Shown here: positions 25,423 to 35,761 of the stretch, in pieces
Numbering within the stretch: the first letter of the stretch is position 1
Layout: the number at the start of each line of letters is the position of its first letter
From: Adiantum capillus-veneris
Lineage: Eukaryota; Streptophyta; Polypodiopsida; Polypodiales; Pteridaceae
NCBI GenBank assembly: GCA_014529385.2
Contig: CM043946.1
Coordinates: forward strand, 21,754,577 to 21,818,576
DNA length: 64,000 nt
Direction of reading: 5' to 3'
The notes under the pieces: generated by a model
Told to the model about the DNA's origin: nothing
The model's database searches: none
Seen by the model: only the letters and a program-made list of their open reading frames with translations
Translations under genes and position numbers: made by a program

Positions 25423-26207
25423 AAGTGCAAGCGAGGGATGGATACCAGAAGCAAGTATTACGAGGAATAAAAGCCCTTGTGAAGACAGTTCCTAGCACTA
25501 CGAGGGTGAAAATAGAGAGCCAAGAAGAGGAGGGCCGATCTGTATTGGCGCAACTAGCCACTTGATTGAGCTGCTACGTGTGGAGCTACTGTTTGCTTGT
25601 CTTAAATTGAAATTTGTTACAAAGAATCGAGATGTTGAGTGGCTCTTGCGGGCTAAAAGCAAGTCACACACTATGTGTGGTGCTTTCCTCGAAGCCACTG
25701 TCGCGAGAATTCGAAAGAAAATATGGACGATCGACTATAGCAGTAGAGAGACCGTAATCCGCAAATCAAAAATCGAAATGGAGTGCTTTGATGAGAATGC
25801 CACTCCAAAGGGAGATTAAGTAGAAAATAAAGCACTAGTTGATGACTAATCTTCTCAAGAAACAAACATTAATGAAGGGTAGTGGCACATAATGTACTTG
25901 CCCAAGCACTAATGATGCTTTAGGACTAGATTTGCATAACCTAATATGCATCCTATATGCCTAATGAATGCAACCAATTAAGCTATTGTTGATGATCGAA
26001 TGAAGGAATTAATAGGCCTAGAGCGGTGGGATCAACGACGGAGAAGTTTGGGCACAAAACCAAAGGCGTGCGCAGATGTCGGATGCGAAAAAGTAAACAA
26101 GGTCACGAAAAGTAAACATGGACACAAAAAGTAAACAAGGACATGGCAAGGGGATAAACAAAATCAACTTTATAATAATATGAATTCGCATAGGTTTCAA
26201 CAAATTA

Positions 26208-26295
26208 CACGCGCCTGTGTGGTTAACTCATCGAGCTCCCATCCACGAGGTGGTGGATTCGAAACTCAGACCACCACTGGCCGTTGACTTTTTTT
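26208..26295 (+). mobile_element. Probable tRNA-derived SINE head
   Basis: The stretch resembles a decayed tRNA head. A GTGGTTAACTCA segment stands where an A box would be. GATTCGAAACT at 26256-26266 is close to the RNA polymerase III B box. Seven T residues at 26289-26295 could stop polymerase III. The hyphenated GGTGG/CCACC pair around the B box is tRNA-arm-like. No acceptor-stem pairing or clear anticodon is seen, so a functional tRNA is unlikely. Confidence 0.4.
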
Positions 26296-26879
26296 GCACC
26301 GTTCCCTCGCCTTGAGATCTGTGAGCTTGAATTACCGCCGCCTTGGAGCCCCAGTCCCCGTATCAAATAGCGCTGCCAAGGCCCGCAGCAACTCTAGTGC
26401 CCGCTCGCCCATCAAATGGACGCTCTCGATCCACGCCCACTTCTCTAAGTTCTGAGGTGTCGCGTTCGTCACGACCTTTGAAATGCCAAAGATTGCAAAG
26501 CGCGCGAAAAGTCGCATGTCGCGTCCAATGCATGCAAGGAAAGTACTCGAGAGCTAGCAATGCGCAGCCGGGCTCATGGATGGGGCGGCAGGCGCAGGTC
26601 TCATCCATTCATGGCTTGCCCTTGCAGAGACTGTCGAGCTTCAATGGAGCCGAATTTCGGTAGCAGAATGAGCGGATTAACCATCGGTAACTATCAAAGC
26701 TCGATTGCGACAGAGCAGAGTGTTTGATTTTTTATTTGAATCAACCTGCTCTCAAGACAATGGTTGTGTGATGGACTCTTTTGCACTGCAGACATTGAAA
26801 AGGAGAACCCGAAAATGCTTATTCGGATATGATGACCAGTCTTAGACTTGTAGATGAGGTGCGATAACTGCAGGTGCTA

Positions 26880-28900
26880 GGGCTACAAGCAGAATCTGGT
26901 CAGGTAAAGATTGGAAAGCCATGTGGTGGCTTTTGAAAGCAAACCACTCTGTGGTGAAGACTTCAGAACAGAGCACAACCTTTCCCTTTGGAGAAGCCCC
27001 TGAGAAATGGATGAAAGTGGATCTAGGAGACCCTTTGTTGGGAGCCCCTCCGAAGGCCTTCAGTCCTCAAAAACACTCGAAAAAGATATTCCCTCTCAGG
27101 GAAGTTAAGAAGCCCGACAAGAGATCACTAAGGCTTCCCTTGCAAAACCTTAAGCAATCTGAAAAGACTAACAATGAGAATGTGGAGAAAGCTTCATGCA
27201 ACAAGAAAGGTGTGGATGAAAGCTTTCCAATACCTTCTTCATGGAGAGGGCCTGCAACGCCTAATTCCCATCTTCTTCACGAGAAGAAGTTCAGCATTAC
27301 AACCATCAGATTGCCCCTGAAAGAAGTTGAGCGTGAGTTGGAGCCCTCCCTTGAAGAGAAACTTAGAATTCTTAAGGAACAAGAGAATTACACACCTCCA
27401 AAGCCTAGATATGGAATTATCAAGGTATGCCATGAGAGCCACTACTTCAAGTGAAAGTACATTGTGAATTGTAGCTTCAATGAAAATTAAGCGAGTCTCT
27501 CTCAAAGAATTTTACACAAATTAGCCTTGCATGAGAGTCGGGATCCACTCATCTCAGAATGCGTGCTTGTTTAGTCATTCAATGATAGGTAAGCTTGTAT
27601 TTTTCAGCTATTTGATGTCCGCAGGGACATGATGATTATTGGGCTCATATTTGTCTCATAGTCCATTTTGGCCCTTTTTTAACACTCAGCTTGCCTATGG
27701 AAAATGAAGGGCACAACCTCTTATACTTCCTTCAAGCGATGTTCAACGAAAGGGAGAAAATTTTATTTTCTTGGATCTCAACTTGAAAGAGTCTCACTTT
27801 GTTGTGCATCTCTTAAATCATTATGATGTTTCTGTCCTACCTTGATCTTACCATCCCTTTAGGAGTGTGATTCCACATTTAAAAAATGAATGTCCTATAT
27901 TCGTGGTGACATATGTGAAGGTGATCATCTTAGCTGTATCATAATTTCACTATTATGCCATCAACTTGAGCACTTGGTTTGCTGCTTTTGCTCTTCCAAG
28001 CCTCTAGGGTTTCAGATTTTTATGCATTATTTCTCCAGATCTGGCCTCATCATTGCAGTTAATGGAAGTTCTGAAATGCTGAAACAGAGCTTAGAGCACG
28101 ATGAGAAGCAGAGGGAACCTTCTGAAGCTGAGAAAAAACTTTGCAACTGGATATCGTTGGAGATCAAGCCACTAATTGGCCGCCTTGAAGGTAACTTCAT
28201 TTAAAATAATTTGGGCTAGTAAGATGTTCAAGCATATAAGCTCTCAGACATGCTGTCTTGAGGGTAACTTCTTTTCAAGTAATTAGTATGTTGTTCTGGT
28301 TAGAAGCTCTCCTTGCAGGCATGCCAACAGTTGATGTATTGCTATCTTCAGCATCACATGCAATTTTTATCTACTGTTTGCACAAAATCTAGTAAATTAC
28401 CCAATCAAGGCCTTCAACTTCGTATCTATTGTAATTATGTGCCTTTGTTGAATTTTACTCAAGAAATTGTAATCTAGTACATTAGCCTTGGAATCAAGAG
28501 ACTTTGACCTCGTATCTATTGTAATTATGTGTGTTTGTTGAATTTTACTCAAGAATTGTGAGGATGTTAGTTACTGAGGTAATGCTTTAGTATTTAGTTT
28601 TAACAGAATATTGCGTTTCGTTCAAAGCAGGAAGTAGACGATCAACGTCTTCAATTGGCAAGAAACTGAATGCCAAATCTAAGCGTTTGACTCTCTGGTA
28701 AACTCAGAGATCTTAGTACTTTTGTTTCATGCTGATCTATATGTATGCCATTCAGCAATTAAGTTATGTGTGCAAAGCTAATTGTCAGGAAACACCTACC
28801 CAGTATTATGTTCAAGTTGGACGTTCTTCAAAGAATGCCCCATTGACATATGTGCGCTTGTCTGGACGTGACATTCCCTCCCACTGAAGCGATTTAATGG
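26880..28900 (+). CDS. Candidate multi-exon host gene or gene fragment, unrecognised
   Basis: Exon-like open segments lie on the + strand with plausible splice sites. One is about 26921-27425, ending AAG|GTATGC. It encodes a basic, Pro/Lys/Leu-rich stretch with two related pieces (LRLPLQNL and IRLPLKEVERELEPSLEEKL). Another is about 28058-28190, bounded by TTGCAG and GAAG|GTAACT and encoding a charged helix (EHDEKQREPSEAEKKL). A third is about 28632-28697, bounded by AAGCAG and CTCTG|GTAAAC and in frame with the second; it reads GSRRSTSSIGKKLN. A last segment near 28790-28890 ends TGA after LSGRDIPSH, but its phase does not fit the simplest acceptor. The first and second segments are also out of phase, so an exon is missing or the gene is broken. 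I recognise no family. Lack of retroelement motifs is the main reason to suspect a host gene. Confidence 0.35.
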
Positions 28901-29700
28901 CATCTGTGTAGTTTACTGGTAGGTATGGATTTTAGAAGGGTAGACTATGCTTTCCATGTCCCTTATGCTTGCCTTACCTTTAGAACTCTTAAAAAGAGAA
29001 TCTCTCTACTGCTAAGGCATTCCTGAGAATGTTAGTCTGTGGTTGTTCTTTTACGTTGTTTGTTAGATTAATTTTTTCGACATTAATCTTGTACCTTACC
29101 GCAACTTGTGTGCCCTTGAGGTGTTTCTTATTGACATGGCTTTATCTCGTCAAAAAACAACATTTTCGCGTGGTCGCAGCTATTTAGCTGTATTCATCCC
29201 TTATGATCGGTGTAGCATTCTCAGGGGTGGTCCAAGACTGCCTTACCCTCGTCATAATTCGCAAATGCTTTGTTGCTCATCATTGGAGGCAGCTTTTTAT
29301 CAATGAAAAAGGGCGTTGAATATGATCTTTTTTATTCACTGGACTGAAAAATTGCAAAGGAATTAAAGTGGATTGTTCATGATTCTTCCTCTGTAGGGCG
29401 ATGTTACATGCTTTGCAAATGGTTACGAATGGCAACTTGCTAAACCTATGCATTGTGTTTGAGCCCATTGTGTTGTGTTGGAAATGGTTGGACTTACGTT
29501 CCCTCCTATGGATTTGGCAATTGAATGGGAGTAACGATGATTGCAGTCTTCGACTCCCACGAGCTCGAGGCTTTGTCTCAGTAGCGACTTCAAGAAGCCA
29601 AAGGATCTAGCGGGAGGGAACTGTGGGGGCACGTCAATGATTGGTTCGGTCCTTCATTATCCCCAATATTACGCCATGGGTTATATGTCACATCCAACTG
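28900..29700. other. Spacer, no gene recognised
   Basis: Possible 3' flank of the candidate gene, then short open frames on both strands around 29400-29630 without family resemblance. Confidence 0.35.
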
Positions 29701-29710
29701 ATTAAGGTCT

Positions 29711-30190
29711 GTAACGGGAGGGCACCATGTGCCAACTGGAAAGAATAGATTGGAACATACTTTTAGCACTTCAAAATAACTGAACTAAAAGAGCGAGAGA
29801 GAATCCACATAAGAGACTCGGAGTGGCGGAGTTCCACTCCTAGATGATACTGGTCCCAAACCTTGGCGCCCCTTTCGGTATTTCTTTATATTGCTCTAGC
29901 AAGGTACAAGTTCTGGGATTGTGCTCTGCTTCCCCGCAAGGTGGAATGCCAAAGTGAGAGCCTTGCACACATTTAAAGGCCCTTTGCCTCTCCCAAAAGC
30001 AGTTACATGAAAAGCAGTGCTTCTAAAAGCTTCAGGACCAAAATCTGGCTCTCCAAAAGCTTCCAGTAAAAGTCAGGGAAATCCGTATTGCAACATCAGA
30101 ATTTTTGGGACTGTCCATACAATCTTCCTCCTGCGGTTGGGTGTCTTTTGTTGGCTCTTTTTAGGGTTTAGGCCCCTCGGCCATTGATAT
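29711..30190 (-). repeat. Degenerate LTR related to family A
   Basis: It starts near TGTAACGGG. It shares with family A the block GGCGGAGTTCC..GGCGCCCCTTTCGGTATTTCTTT, and near 30163 the words TTAGGGTTTAGGCCCCTCGG. The reverse complement of the latter is also found in the LTR at 47003-47667. Confidence 0.6.
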
Positions 30191-30521
30191 GCAAGTTGGA
30201 AGGGTTATGATTTTAATCCTAACCCCTTAGTCTTCAGTAAAGGGTTTTAGGCCGCTCGGCCGGCTTCAATAAGATGATCAGATTTGCTTTTGCTGATAGG
30301 TTGATCTTCACGTTGCCAGATTGTGACAAGGTTGCTAAGATAATTTGAGATCAACTTGCTTCCTTATATGATTGAGTGTCTCCCATGAAACGGGTTGCTT
30401 GGGAGGTGTAGTTGAGGACCTTTGATGACAAGCAGACAACCATGAGAGAACATGTCACTCTGAGTACGGGAAAGTGAACTGCGTGTACTGGCTTCTCTCG
30501 ATCACTTGCAGATTCTCCGTC

Positions 30522-30655
30522 GGAAGGGCTCCTTGCTACTAGCGTTGGCAAATCTGAGAAGCTGAGAGAGAGCGTGTGTTGCTTTTTTAGTCTCCCGCAA
30601 CACACGCTCTCTCAGCTTCTCAGATTAGCCAACGCTAGTAGCAAGGAGCCCTTCC
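30522..30655. repeat. Fold-back: inverted repeat with arms of about 60 bp
   Basis: Left arm 30522-30582 and right arm 30597-30655 are nearly perfect reverse complements, separated by a 14-base T-rich loop. The arm sequence (GCAACACACGCTCTCTCAGC and onward) recurs once more at about 42572-42640 in the orientation of the right arm. Confidence 0.85.
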
Positions 30656-31025
30656 ATTTTGTGAAGATTAAGAAGGTCTCACAACCTTGTCTCAGTCCCC
30701 TTATTAGCTTCATGGCTGAAATCAATATGGACTTACAATTTCTTTCCTCCCCCTTAATAGTGTGACTACTTCCATTAGAAGATTTAAAAGAAATTTTTCT
30801 TTCTTCACAATCAATCAAGACGTGATTTTCAATCATCCAGGACATGCCAATAATTAAGTCATGCACACCCATGTGTATGACATAAAAATTGCTTTTATGA
30901 TTTTGACCATTCAAAGAAAAAGATAGATTTTCAATTAGGCCTTTTGTGAGATTTTTATTTCCACTAGCTAATTCTATAGTTCTTTTAATTTCTTGGATTA
31001 ATTTTATATTTAGTCTCTCTAGCAA
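30656..31025 (-). pseudogene. Gypsy protease fragment
   Basis: An open piece whose middle reads IGMSWMIENHVLIDCEERKISF, which is the end of a gypsy aspartic protease (the ILGMDWL strand followed by the ALIDC strand). The linker ISAMKL..GC then follows. The frame runs into the fold-back at 30655. No active-site Asp loop is present in the piece. Confidence 0.7.
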
Positions 31026-31069
31026 TTTTGTGTACAGTCTATTGTGAGTGATCGAGATCCTCGCATGAC

Positions 31070-31862
31070 ATAATTTTTTTGGCGTGCTTTGTTTGATAAA
31101 CTTGGCACAAAGTTAAGTTTTTCTTTTGCATATCATCCTTAAATGGATTGGGCAGAGTGAGATTGCCAATTCCACAATATTGGATATGTTGAAATTCTAT
31201 TTGTCGGACAGACAGTCTGACTGGGAGAAGTATTTGCCCCTTGTCGAGTACGCGTATAACAATACCGAACATTCGTCTATGGGGAAGGCACCCTTTGAGA
31301 TTCTTTATGGTAAGTCTTTGCTTCCACTGATCCTTTTGACTAAGGATAACGGATGAGTTTGTCTGGGATTTGGACGCGGCGTACGGACAAGTTAAGAGAG
31401 CAATCTTGTGCTCTTAAGAAAAACATAAGAAAGCTGCGGACACTCATATAGAAGGAATCTGGATTTAACGGTGGGTCAATTGGTCTTACTCAAGTTTGAG
31501 AAGGCGAGACTAAAGAAACAAGCCACTCATAAAGGGAAAGTGATAAAACTTTCCAATTGTTATTATGGGTCGTTTAAGATATTTGAATAAGTGAACGATG
31601 TGACGATCCGATTAGATCTACCATCTAATTGGAAGATCCACAATGCTTTCCATTTTAGTTTACTCCAGCCATGTGTGGGACCGATTAGATCTACCATCTA
31701 ATTGGAAGATCCACAATGCTTTCCATTTTAGTTTACTCCAGCCATATGTGGGACCGCCTCCAAGTGAGCTTATTGCTGAGGAACCTCTTGAGGTCGAGGA
31801 AACGGAAGAAATTGTGAGCTTTGTCCTAGAGTCAGTAGAGTTCGAGTCAAGGATAGAATAGG
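31070..31862 (+). pseudogene. Gypsy integrase core end and C-terminus, fragment
   Basis: On the + strand, the integrase segment around GQSEIANSTI, LPLVEYAYNNTEHSS and PFEILYG is readable from about 31120 to 31340. It ends with the C-terminal segment WKIHNAFHFSLL..PYVGPPPSE at 31690-31800. Between them are stops. A 73-bp tandem duplication (31608-31680 and 31681-31753) shifts the frame. The C-terminal segment closely matches the fragment at 62640-62815, so both come from one family. Confidence 0.78.
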
Positions 31863-31869
31863 TGGAATT

Positions 31870-32146
31870 ATCCCACATGTATTGGTGCAAGGCTGTAGAG
31901 CTACTTAAAGCTCATTTCATGAATAAACAAACCCATTCCATTTTGCATTACGTCTCTCTTGTTAATGGTGAGCTTGTGATGGCTTAGCAACTACTCAAGT
32001 TCGTGTTTATGAGTCCAAGTTAATTGATCTTGGAACCTAATTTGCTTGAGTGATAATCTAGTCGACACACTCACTTGTGTGCACGATGTTTGTCTTTTAT
32101 CCACCCTAGCTAGCACGATCTCATTCCCATCAAGTGGTATCAGAGC
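31870..32146 (+). other. Probable LTR end followed by primer-binding site
   Basis: TGGTATCAGAGC at 32135-32146 is the initiator-Met primer site of LTR retrotransposons. It is preceded two bases away by CCATCA, a plausible LTR end. The LTR start is not defined. Confidence 0.6.
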
Positions 32147-32584
32147 TACATGGTTTGCTAGCTAATGCATTTGTGTGTTAGTGATTAGCATTCTCTAATT
32201 AAATTTTGTAATTACACACTTGATTTCTCTTGTTTTTTATTAAGTATTAGCAGCAAAAAGATACACAATCGCATTGCGAATCTCATGGACTTTGGGCACG
32301 TTCATTGTGAGCCACTATCCTCATCCATGAGAGAAACTCGTGATTAGTAGCAAATTAGTGTTTGCCTTAATTAACATTTGCATTTAGATTGCTTTTTTGT
32401 GTCGATTTTTGCATAGTTCGCCTCTTCAATTAATTTCATCTAACTCATTTTCTTCTTGCATCACCCACATAATCTCGAAGTGCTCATCGCATGCTTTCTA
32501 TAGAGCCTTCAAACTCTGAATTCTGAGCCCGTGAGCACCTCCAATCACCATCCTCAATTTTACCTATTATTAGGTGTGCGTGCA

Positions 32585-32632
<48 letters not shown>

Positions 32633-33540
32633 GAGCCCTGCTAAGTTGAGTTTCTAATTTGCTATTTTCTGCTTTCCTAACACAAGAGGCCTTGTGGCCT
32701 TGTGGCTTGATGCATTGAATCTAATTCGAGGGTGGACGTGGTCCCATGCTCGATTTGGGTTGCCTATTCTAGGGGAGAGCGGACGGACGCGAAAATTCCA
32801 CTCAATTGGGCTTAATGTCCCAGGCGGGTCCGCAACCGGAGACTCACATGCATAACGTTTTTTTTGGAAGCCCGCAAGGTGTCTACCGAAACCTTGCACG
32901 CGCTTAGTCGAAGGGTTGCCTACTGCCCGCTCCATAAGCCCCTGATCCCGTGACACCACAAGTCTCCAAAGCAAGGATTGCCCCCACAATCAAGAGCTCC
33001 CTCTTGCTAAAACCCTGCCTCCTAACCAAGCCCTCATTCCCATGTCCCAAGGGCCTCCTATCTCAAGGTTGGCTCACACTCCCCTAAGGACAAGTTCCCA
33101 CTTGTAGTAAAGCTGAAGCCATCAAACTTCAAAGCTTCAACAAGGCAAGTCCTAAGATCATCAACCAAAAGTTTATGTGAAGAGTGACTTCACCTCGAGT
33201 GAAGAGGTACTTCACATTGAAGGGAAATTTTAAAGAGCACATTAAAACTGAAAAATCTTGCACTCAAGCACAATTTCTTGCAATGTATGTCACTACATCC
33301 ATCATTAAGGAGGATAATTGTGCTATTGTATGGAATCCAAACACTGGCCTTGGCGAGTCTCCGAGTGCAAAGACCGCTCCAAGGCACCATGGGGAAATTC
33401 AAAGGTTCACTTCGAGGGGAGGGAAAGTCGGGGACACCATCATTAGCATCCGCATTAGCACTTTTACATCAGTATTTTTGCATTGCATTTATTTTTCAAT
33501 AAAATGCCTGATTGCACAACAAAAGGGAGGAAAGAAGCAC
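32147..33540. other. Spacer with (GT)n at 32592-32631, no gene recognised
   Basis: Probably untranslated leader of the retroelement whose primer site is at 32135. A frame at 33184-33621 is open but resembles no family and runs into the LTR at 33541. Confidence 0.4.
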
Positions 33541-33780
33541 TGTAACAAACTTGGACACTCCAAGTCAAGATTCTACCGCGACACAGCAGAGGTTCACTTC
33601 AAAACAATTCACAGTTCATAATTGATTCGACACGGCCCGTGGCGGAGTTCCGTGCCTAGAGATATTGGCCGCAAAGACTGGCGGCCCTTTCGGTATTTCT
33701 TTTTGTATTAAACTGTGTTCAAACTTCAAAGTACAAGAGAGTGGGAGAGTTCTCACTCTCAGACTCTGCGTTCAAATGCT
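33541..33780 (-). repeat. Element A 3' LTR remnant
   Basis: It matches 37182-37420, from TGTAACAAACTTGGACACTCC through GGCGGAGTTCCGTGCCTA and CTTTCGGTATTTCTTTTTG to CTCACTCTCAGACTC. It breaks off near 33780 where element B gag begins. Confidence 0.8.
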
Positions 33781-34093
33781 CTATTGCTTTTCCTGCTTTG
33801 TTCTCGCGATCAAATTTTGCTTCTCTTTCTTTGTGCTCACGATCTATGGCTTCCATTCTTTCTGTGTATTTACATTCTATGGCTGCCATTCTTTCTGCTT
33901 CTCTTGCTTCGCGCTTTAACTTCGTGTCCAACATCATCTTGTCGAAAGCCTCCATAGGAGTTAGTGCAATCCTTGGCGTAGATGGGGAAGAGGGAGGGTC
34001 GGAAAAACCTCCTGGTGGGGAAAATTCTTCTTCGCCACTTTCATGCTCATCAACTCCATGTGAAGTATCCATTCCGCTTCGAGTGATGACCAT
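33781..34093 (-). pseudogene. Element B gag N-terminal fragment
   Basis: It opens with MVITRSGMDTSHG and continues with an acidic Pro/Ser segment. A long Glu/Arg coiled-coil-like stretch (EAREAERMAAIE..ERMEAIDREHKE) follows. It lies downstream of the element B primer site in the correct orientation. After about 33781 the frame runs into LTR A sequence, so the last 20 residues of the open frame (to 33719) are chimeric and not gag. Confidence 0.6.
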
Positions 34094-34099
34094 CTATTG

Positions 34100-34255
34100 A
34101 AGTCGTGGGTTCTTGTGGGGTCGTGTGGTCTTAGGTTCTTAAGTTCACAAGGAACTTGGGTTCTTGGGGGTCTTGAGTTCTTCAGGTTCTTGCGGGTCTT
34201 GGGTTCTTGAGGTTCTTGAGTTCTTGAGTTCTTGAGGTTCTTCTTTCACTTGCAG
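34100..34255. repeat. TTCTTGAGG-type minisatellite in the element B leader
   Basis: More than ten imperfect copies of a 9-10 bp unit (GGTTCTTGAG/GGGTCTTG), with a smaller outlier at about 34498-34520. They sit between primer site and gag. Confidence 0.8.
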
Positions 34256-34540
34256 TCTGTGTTAGAGAAAGATCTTCTCTTCACCCAAGCTATTTTCTTC
34301 CCTGCGGGCGCACCCCTTAGTGGCCTTGCGTTCACACCGAGCTTTTTCCCGCCTCACGTTGATTGGCTGGCTGCTAAGTGCACGGTCCGCTCTCAATGAG
34401 TGAAAAGAGGCACAAGGGGAGGCTGGACAAACCCTTCTTTCCCGGTTTCCTGTCACTCTTCAAAAACACGATTAGGAATCGACACCCCCAAGAGGACTTG
34501 GGTTCTTGTGGTTCTTGAGTGATACAGAACACTACCAAAG

Positions 34541-34552
34541 CTTTGATACCAA
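34541..34552 (-). other. Element B primer-binding site
   Basis: The minus strand reads TTGGTATCAAAG directly beside the LTR end. It is one change away from the initiator-Met primer site. Confidence 0.7.
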
Positions 34553-35761
34553 TGTAAGGTGCAACGGAAATGAATGTTGAACTTTGCTCAAGATGAGTAC
34601 TCCAAATTGTGCTCAAGGTTCCTTTTACTTATGGAAGGGAGAGCCTTCCGTTCTTTAATGAGAGAATGCAATGGACACAAACAAAGTGAATGGACACTGT
34701 GAGTGAAGGTGCTGAGACTGAGAGATAGAGAGAGAAGAGAATACGACACCAGAATGTTGTCAAACCCTCCTTCGAAGGGCCCCACTCTCTATGGCGAGAG
34801 CGGTCTACTTATGATGGCACAAATCTCTATAATGCTTGGACTTGCCGACGATGTCGATGACGACGAGATGGGCTGAATCTGAAAATGCTAAGGACTGAAA
34901 TCTGCAAATCTTTATCTGCTGAATTCTGACTCTATGACAATGACAATGTCGATGGCGACGATGCGACGACGACGCGTTGAATACGCAGATGCTGAAATCT
35001 ACGTTTTCTAGGCTGAAACTGCAAACTTCACGGGATCTGACCGTGCGGCAAGGATCTTCTGCGGGAAGGTGAGATCTGCGAGGTTTGTGGGTTCTTCTAC
35101 GGGTTCTAAATGCTGAAAACTCGAAACGCTGATACTTGTGGGATTCCGTTGCGAAGAGATGCAAAAATGCTGAAGTGTCTTGCAGATGCAAAAACGCTAG
35201 GACTGAAATTGGTCTTGCTGTGGAGAATCTGCTAACGTTGGGGAGTCTGTTGCTTCTTGCTGTCGCCAGGCTGTTGTCAAAGCAAAAACGCTGGCTGATC
35301 TGAGGTTTTGTCCAAAAAGCTAGCCCATCTGCCAAGGAGCAAAAACGCTAGGGTTCTTGGGGGTTCTGCTGAGAAGTTGCCTGTTGAGCGAGTGCTCTTG
35401 TTGCCTCTTCTGCCAGAAAGTGCTAGTGCTAGGTTTCTACTTATATAAACTTAGCAAAATTGCCCTACCTACTTTCCAACAAAAGTCACTTAAAAATAAT
35501 AAGTGAAAAATGTCCAAAATAGGGAAAATAGGTCTATGCATCGTAAAAATGCTACTGATGGGATCTGATTGGAATCTGATGGTCATGCTGTGTGCAACCA
35601 GAGGATATGCATCTAATCTAAGTGTCTGGACATGCACTGTCTGCGAACAGACTCACAAAAGTGGCAGATCACTTTTTATTCTAGACTGACTTGATTGAAT
35701 TGAACCCTGGTCATGCTGTAGCTTGTCCACAGACACATAGGGTTGGATGTGTCACGTGACA
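34553..35761 (-). repeat. LTR B1 (5' LTR of element B)
   Basis: It starts TGTAAGGTGCAACGGAA and ends TGTCACGTGACA on the + strand, 1209 bp. Internal landmarks shared with the copies at 45538 and 50324 are the CTCAAGATGAGTGC and GTGCTCAAGGTTCC block, several AAAACGCT words and the CAACCAGAGGATATGCATCTA block. A TATA-like TTTATATAAG lies on the minus strand at 35441-35450. Confidence 0.88.

Noticed and set aside
26208..26295. Functional tRNA gene
   Set aside because: No acceptor-stem pairing or standard anticodon arm; only B-box resemblance.
29106..29640. Short plus- and minus-strand frames as a host protein gene
   Set aside because: No domain, no splice-supported continuation, overlapping frames on both strands.
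33184..33621. Frame resembling a zinc-finger (BED-type) protein
   Set aside because: The Cys/His spacing does not match any finger and the end of the frame is LTR A sequence.
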